DNA of 64,000 nucleotides from Bradyrhizobium sp. RD5-C2 (lineage in GTDB: Bacteria > Pseudomonadota > Alphaproteobacteria > Rhizobiales > Xanthobacteraceae), in NCBI RefSeq assembly GCF_019972155.1, contig NZ_BOVL01000017.1, positions 45,738 to 109,737 of the forward strand, written 5' to 3'. The stretch's first letter is position 1. Every line of letters starts with the position of its first letter. The notes beneath the pieces are model-generated. The model did not search any database, was not told the DNA's origin, and saw only the letters and a list, made by a program, of their open reading frames with translations. Position numbers and translations under genes: made by a program. Shown here piece by piece: positions 60,991-64,000 of this stretch.

Positions 60991-61770
60991 TTACCGCCCC
61001 AGCCACTTCGGCGGGCGCTTCTCCGAAAACGCCTTCGGGCCCTCGATGTAGTCCTGCGAGGCGGCCATCGCCTTCACCGCCGGATAGTCGCGCTGCTCGG
61101 CCAGCGCCTGCTCCAGCGAGACTTCGAGGCCATTCTGGATCGCTTGCTTGGAGGCACGGATCGACATCGGCGAGTTCTTGGCGATGGTCTCGGCCCAGCG
61201 CTCGGCGGCCGCCAGCGCCTCGCCCTGCGGCACCACCTCATTGACGAAGCCGAGCTCGAGGCCCTCCTTGGCGCTGACATGGCGCGCGGTCAGGATCATG
61301 CCCATGGCGCGCTTCAGCCCGATCTGGCGCGGCAAGCGGTGGACTCCGCCAGCGAGTGCCGCAAGGCCGACGCGCGGCTCGGGCAGGGCGAAGGTGGCAT
61401 TCTCCGATGCAATGATCAGGTCGCAGGCCAGCGCGATCTCGAACCCGCCGCCCATTGCGACGCCATTGACGGCGGCGATGATCGGCTTGTCGCAGTCGAA
61501 GCGGCTGGTCAGGCCGGCAAAGCCGCCCTTGTCCCAGCCGCGCTTGCCGCCGGCGGCCTGCCATTTCAGGTCGTTGCCGGCGCAGAACGCCTTGTCGCCG
61601 GCGCCGGTGACGATCGCGACCCACTGCTCGGGATCGGCGGAGAAGTCGTCGAACACCTTGTTGAGCTCGAAATGCGCGTCGATATGCAGCGCGTTGTAAA
61701 CCTCGGGCCGCGACAGCGTCACGATGGTGATGGGACCCTTGCGCGTCACCTTGGAGAATTTCAGATCCAT
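60991..61770 (-). CDS. Enoyl-CoA hydratase (crotonase family)
   Basis: A 259-residue crotonase-fold protein. DKAFCAGNDLKWQAAGG and NGVAMGGGFEIALACDL are the two CoA-binding oxyanion loops, and FALPEPRVGLAALAGGVHRLPR carries the catalytic-Glu region. It resembles carnitinyl-CoA dehydratase-like members as well as true hydratases. GGGAGC precedes the ATG. It is divergent from the acyl-CoA dehydrogenase gene at 61982. Confidence 0.88.
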   Translation of the reverse strand: MDLKFSKVTRKGPITIVTLSRPEVYNALHIDAHFELNKVFDDFSADPEQWVAIVTGAGDKAFCAGNDLKWQAAGGKRGWDKGGFAGLTSRFDCDKPIIAAVNGVAMGGGFEIALACDLIIASENATFALPEPRVGLAALAGGVHRLPRQIGLKRAMGMILTARHVSAKEGLELGFVNEVVPQGEALAAAERWAETIAKNSPMSIRASKQAIQNGLEVSLEQALAEQRDYPAVKAMAASQDYIEGPKAFSEKRPPKWLGR

Positions 61771-61981
61771 GTTTGCTCCCGTCGATTTTCTGCGGCGAAG
61801 AATATGGCCACTATCCTACCGCCTGCGCCTCGTTCCGTGCCATCCAATTACGCAACGCGACCGCGCGCGCAAGCGTCACCGGCCTGCTTGACTTGGCGGC
61901 GTGCTTCTCACCTTAATCGATCCGAACGCGGCTACGCGATAGCGTCTAAACGCAAAACCAGAATCAACAATATCTTCGGGA

Positions 61982-63265
61982 GTGACCGCCTTGGATTTCA
62001 ATCTACCGGCTGACCTGACAGCCTATCTCGCCGAGCTCGATCGCTTCATCGAACGCGAGGTCAAGCCGCTGGAAGCGGCTGACGACAACATCCGCTTCTT
62101 CGATCATCGCCGCGAATGGGCGCGCACCGATTTTGAGAAGGGCGGCCTGCCGCGCCATGAATGGGAATTGCTGCTGCGCAAGGTCAAGAACCTGGCCGAT
62201 GCAGCGGGTCATCTGCGCTTCGCGATCCCGAAGCGTTACGGCGGCAAGGACGGCTCCAATCTCTGGATGGCTGTGATCCGCGAGCATTTTGCCTCGAAAG
62301 GTCTCGGCCTGCACAACGACCTGCAGAACGAGCACTCGATCGTCGGCAATCTTCCGCTGGTCACCATGCTCGATCGCTATGGAACCGACGAGCAGAAGGC
62401 GATGATCGACGGCTCGATCACCGGCAAGTACCGCATCACGTTCGGCCTGACCGAGCCCGAGCATGGCTCCGACGCCACGCACATGGAGACCAGGGCGGTG
62501 CAGGCCACCCGCGACAACGTCAAGGGCTGGATCATCAACGGCGAGAAGATGTGGACGACAGGCATGCATGTCGCGACGCATTGTGCGCTGTTTGCCCGCA
62601 CCTCCGGCAATGACGGCGACGCGCGCGGCATCAGTTGCTTCCTGGTGCCGGCGAAATCGCCGGGCGTGAAGGTCGAGGAGTATATGTGGACCTTCAACAT
62701 GCCGACCGATCATCCGCGCGTCAGTTTCACTGACGTGTTCGTGCCGGAGGATGCGCAGTTCGGCGAGGTTGGCCGCGGCCTGTCGCTGGCGCAATGTTTT
62801 GTCCATGAGAACCGCATCCGTCAGGCGGCAAGCTCGCTCGGCGCTGCGGTCTATTGCATTAATGAAAGTGTGAAGTATGCGCGCGAGCGAAAACCGTTCG
62901 GCAAGGCGCTGGCCGAGAACCAGGCGATCCAGTGGCCGCTGGTCGAGCTTGCGACCCAGACCGAGATGCTGCGGCTGTTGATCCGCAAGACGGCGTGGGA
63001 GATGGATCAACTGACCCAGGCGCAGGTCGAGCACACGTTGTCGGACCGGGTCTCGATGTGCAATTTCTGGGCAAACCGGCTGTGCTGCGAGGCCGCCGAC
63101 CGCGCGATGCAGGTGCATGGCGGCATGGGTTATTCGCGGCACAAGCCGTTCGAGCACATCTACCGCCACCATCGCCGCTATCGCATCACCGAAGGCAGCG
63201 AGGAAATCCAGAAGCGCAAGGTGGCGGGCTTCCTGTTCGGCTACATGGGCGCCGGCAAGCACTGA
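61982..63265 (+). CDS. Acyl-CoA dehydrogenase (ACAD10/11-like)
   Basis: A 427-residue acyl-CoA dehydrogenase. FGLTEPEHGSDATHMETRA binds FAD and substrate; MQVHGGMGYSRHKPFEHIYRHHRRYRITEG is the C-terminal FAD-binding and dimer segment. It fits the group encoded near APH-type kinases, the arrangement fused in ACAD10/11. The start is uncertain: GTG 61982 gives the full N-terminus, but TTG 61991 has GGGAG at better spacing. It is followed after 25 bp by the GFA-family gene. Confidence 0.88.
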   Translation: MTALDFNLPADLTAYLAELDRFIEREVKPLEAADDNIRFFDHRREWARTDFEKGGLPRHEWELLLRKVKNLADAAGHLRFAIPKRYGGKDGSNLWMAVIREHFASKGLGLHNDLQNEHSIVGNLPLVTMLDRYGTDEQKAMIDGSITGKYRITFGLTEPEHGSDATHMETRAVQATRDNVKGWIINGEKMWTTGMHVATHCALFARTSGNDGDARGISCFLVPAKSPGVKVEEYMWTFNMPTDHPRVSFTDVFVPEDAQFGEVGRGLSLAQCFVHENRIRQAASSLGAAVYCINESVKYARERKPFGKALAENQAIQWPLVELATQTEMLRLLIRKTAWEMDQLTQAQVEHTLSDRVSMCNFWANRLCCEAADRAMQVHGGMGYSRHKPFEHIYRHHRRYRITEGSEEIQKRKVAGFLFGYMGAGKH

Positions 63266-63290
63266 GGCCTCAACCGAGGAGGGGCACGGC

Positions 63291-63764
63291 ATGGAAGGCG
63301 GATGCACCTGCAGAAACGTCCGCTACCGCCTCAACGGCAGGCCGCTGATCGTGCACGCCTGTCACTGCACCTGGTGCCAGCGCGAGACCGGCACCGTGCA
63401 TGCGCTCAACGCGATGTACGAAGCCGAGCGGGTCGCGCACATCGCGGCCGAGCCGGAGATCGTCGACACGCCGTCGGCGAGCGGCAAGGGCCAGAAGATC
63501 GCCCGCTGCCCGCGCTGCAAGGTCGCGGTCTGGAGCAACTATCCGGGCTCGGGAGTGGCAGTGCGCTTCGTCCGCGTCGGCACGCTGGATGATCCGGGCC
63601 AGTGTCCGCCTGACGTCCACATCTTCACCTCGTCCAAACAGCCCTGGGTGACGTTCCCGCCCGGCGCAAAAATGTTCGCGGAGTATTACGATCGGAGAGA
63701 GGTCTGGCCGAAAGAGGCGCAGGAGCGTTGGCGCGTTCTGCGGGAGAACGCGAGGAAGACCTGA
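63291..63764 (+). CDS. GFA-family (glutathione-dependent formaldehyde-activating-like) zinc protein
   Basis: A 157-residue CENP-V/GFA-fold protein. Zinc cysteines are in GGCTCRNVRY, ACHCTWCQR and ARCPRCKVAVW. The family forms S-hydroxymethyl-glutathione or binds zinc with unknown chemistry; many members have no proven function. GAGGAGGGGCACGGC precedes ATG 63291. It follows the acyl-CoA dehydrogenase gene by 25 bp. Confidence 0.9.
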   Translation: MEGGCTCRNVRYRLNGRPLIVHACHCTWCQRETGTVHALNAMYEAERVAHIAAEPEIVDTPSASGKGQKIARCPRCKVAVWSNYPGSGVAVRFVRVGTLDDPGQCPPDVHIFTSSKQPWVTFPPGAKMFAEYYDRREVWPKEAQERWRVLRENARKT

Positions 63765-63783
63765 TACGCGACGTTCCCTCCCG

Positions 63784-63907
63784 CGTCGTCCCGGCGAAGG
63801 CCGGGACCCATAACCACCGCCGCTTGTTGTTGAACCACGCTGGGGCCGCATCCGTCTCGCCAACTGCCCTTTGTGGCAATGGGTCCCGGCCTTCGCCGGG
63901 ACGACGG
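63784..63907. repeat. Dispersed palindromic repeat, GTCGTCCCGGCG family
   Basis: A 124-bp inverted repeat with arms CGTCGTCCCGGCGAAGGCCG and CGGCCTTCGCCGGGACGACG, and inner ACCCATAACC/AATGGGT. It is the close relative of 57618-57740, and separates the GFA gene from a convergent gene end. Confidence 0.9.
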
Positions 63908-63911
63908 AGGG

Positions 63912-64000
63912 CTAGTTTTGCTCTTTCAGGAGGTTGTCCATCTGGTCTGAACCGAGGAAGCTGAGGTTGCGAAGCTTCAGTGTTCCAAGGAAAGACCAGA
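63912..64000 (-). CDS. Possible C-terminal end of a gene entering from the right edge
   Basis: On the minus strand one frame is open from the window edge for 28 codons to a TAG at 63912. It ends SDQMDNLLKEQN, preceded by FLGTLKLRNLSFLG, a plausible protein C-terminus. The other two minus-strand frames are also possible over so short a span. No family can be named. Confidence 0.35.
   Translation of the reverse strand, partial: WSFLGTLKLRNLSFLGSDQMDNLLKEQN

Noticed and set aside
1..64000. CRISPR arrays, rRNA and tRNA genes
   Set aside because: No regularly spaced short repeats were seen, and no segment reads as a tRNA cloverleaf or rRNA by eye.

Overview
The window is GC-rich, gene-dense chromosomal DNA of an alphaproteobacterium. 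The gene families, and above all the dispersed palindromic repeats (forms beginning CATTGCGAGGAGCGAAGC, CGTCATTCCGGG, GTCGTCCCGGCGAAGG, GTAGGGCGG), point to Bradyrhizobium or a close relative. This is judged by eye; no search was run. I saw no rRNA, tRNA or CRISPR array.

Layout. 1-4.1 kb: end of a phenylacetate-CoA ligase gene, an amidase, a quinone-oxidoreductase-like MDR protein and a YeeE/YedE sulfur-compound transporter. 4.1-9.5 kb: an accessory patch with visibly lower GC. It holds a membrane-anchored AraC-type regulator in line with a secreted serine hydrolase carrying a PDZ domain. The pair lies between the intact yeeE 3' end and a second, diverged 210-bp copy of that end. A DUF4239 membrane protein and an internally deleted tyrosine integrase follow. 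9.5-15.4 kb: a LysR regulator divergent from an SDR-SDR-GST operon, then an EamA exporter divergent from a MocR-type regulator, each pair with visible operator-like repeats. 15.5-20.4 kb: five genes on the minus strand (3Fe-4S ferredoxin, P450, KgtP-like transporter, sulfite-oxidase-like protein, hydrolase-OsmC fusion). 20.6-27.3 kb: a HAD dehalogenase, two TetR regulators, SDRs, an amidase and an arylformamidase-like hydrolase.

27.5-37.5 kb: organic-acid and amide metabolism (tartrate/malate dehydrogenase, 2-hydroxyacid dehydrogenase, M20 carbamoylase-like hydrolase), then a LysR gene divergent from a D-glutamate-cyclase/hydro-lyase-like gene and a complete five-gene branched-chain-amino-acid-type ABC importer. 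37.6-41.7 kb: a four-carbon acid sugar (tetronate) pathway with genes matching otnC, ltnD, otnI and otnK, plus a small uncharacterised gene joined to otnC. 41.8-45.4 kb: tandem chemoreceptor genes with nearly identical signalling modules and a shared upstream motif. 45.8-50.2 kb: an RND pump and its adaptor, without an outer-membrane channel gene.

50.4-63.8 kb: a lipid or acyl-CoA catabolic neighbourhood with a thiolase-like protein, nitronate monooxygenase, two acyl-CoA dehydrogenases, two enoyl-CoA hydratases, an SDR, a phosphotransferase-DUF6285 pair, a flavin reductase, a GST, and VOC, GNAT and GFA proteins. Many convergent or same-strand gaps are filled by palindromic repeat units of about 80-160 bp.

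The most unusual structure is the 3.4-kb regulator/hydrolase cassette between the two yeeE 3' ends. In the coding part of the second copy, 8 of 9 differences are synonymous, so it diverged as part of a working gene before it was truncated. Second in interest are the small gene in the tetronate cluster and the promoter motif shared by the two chemoreceptor genes.
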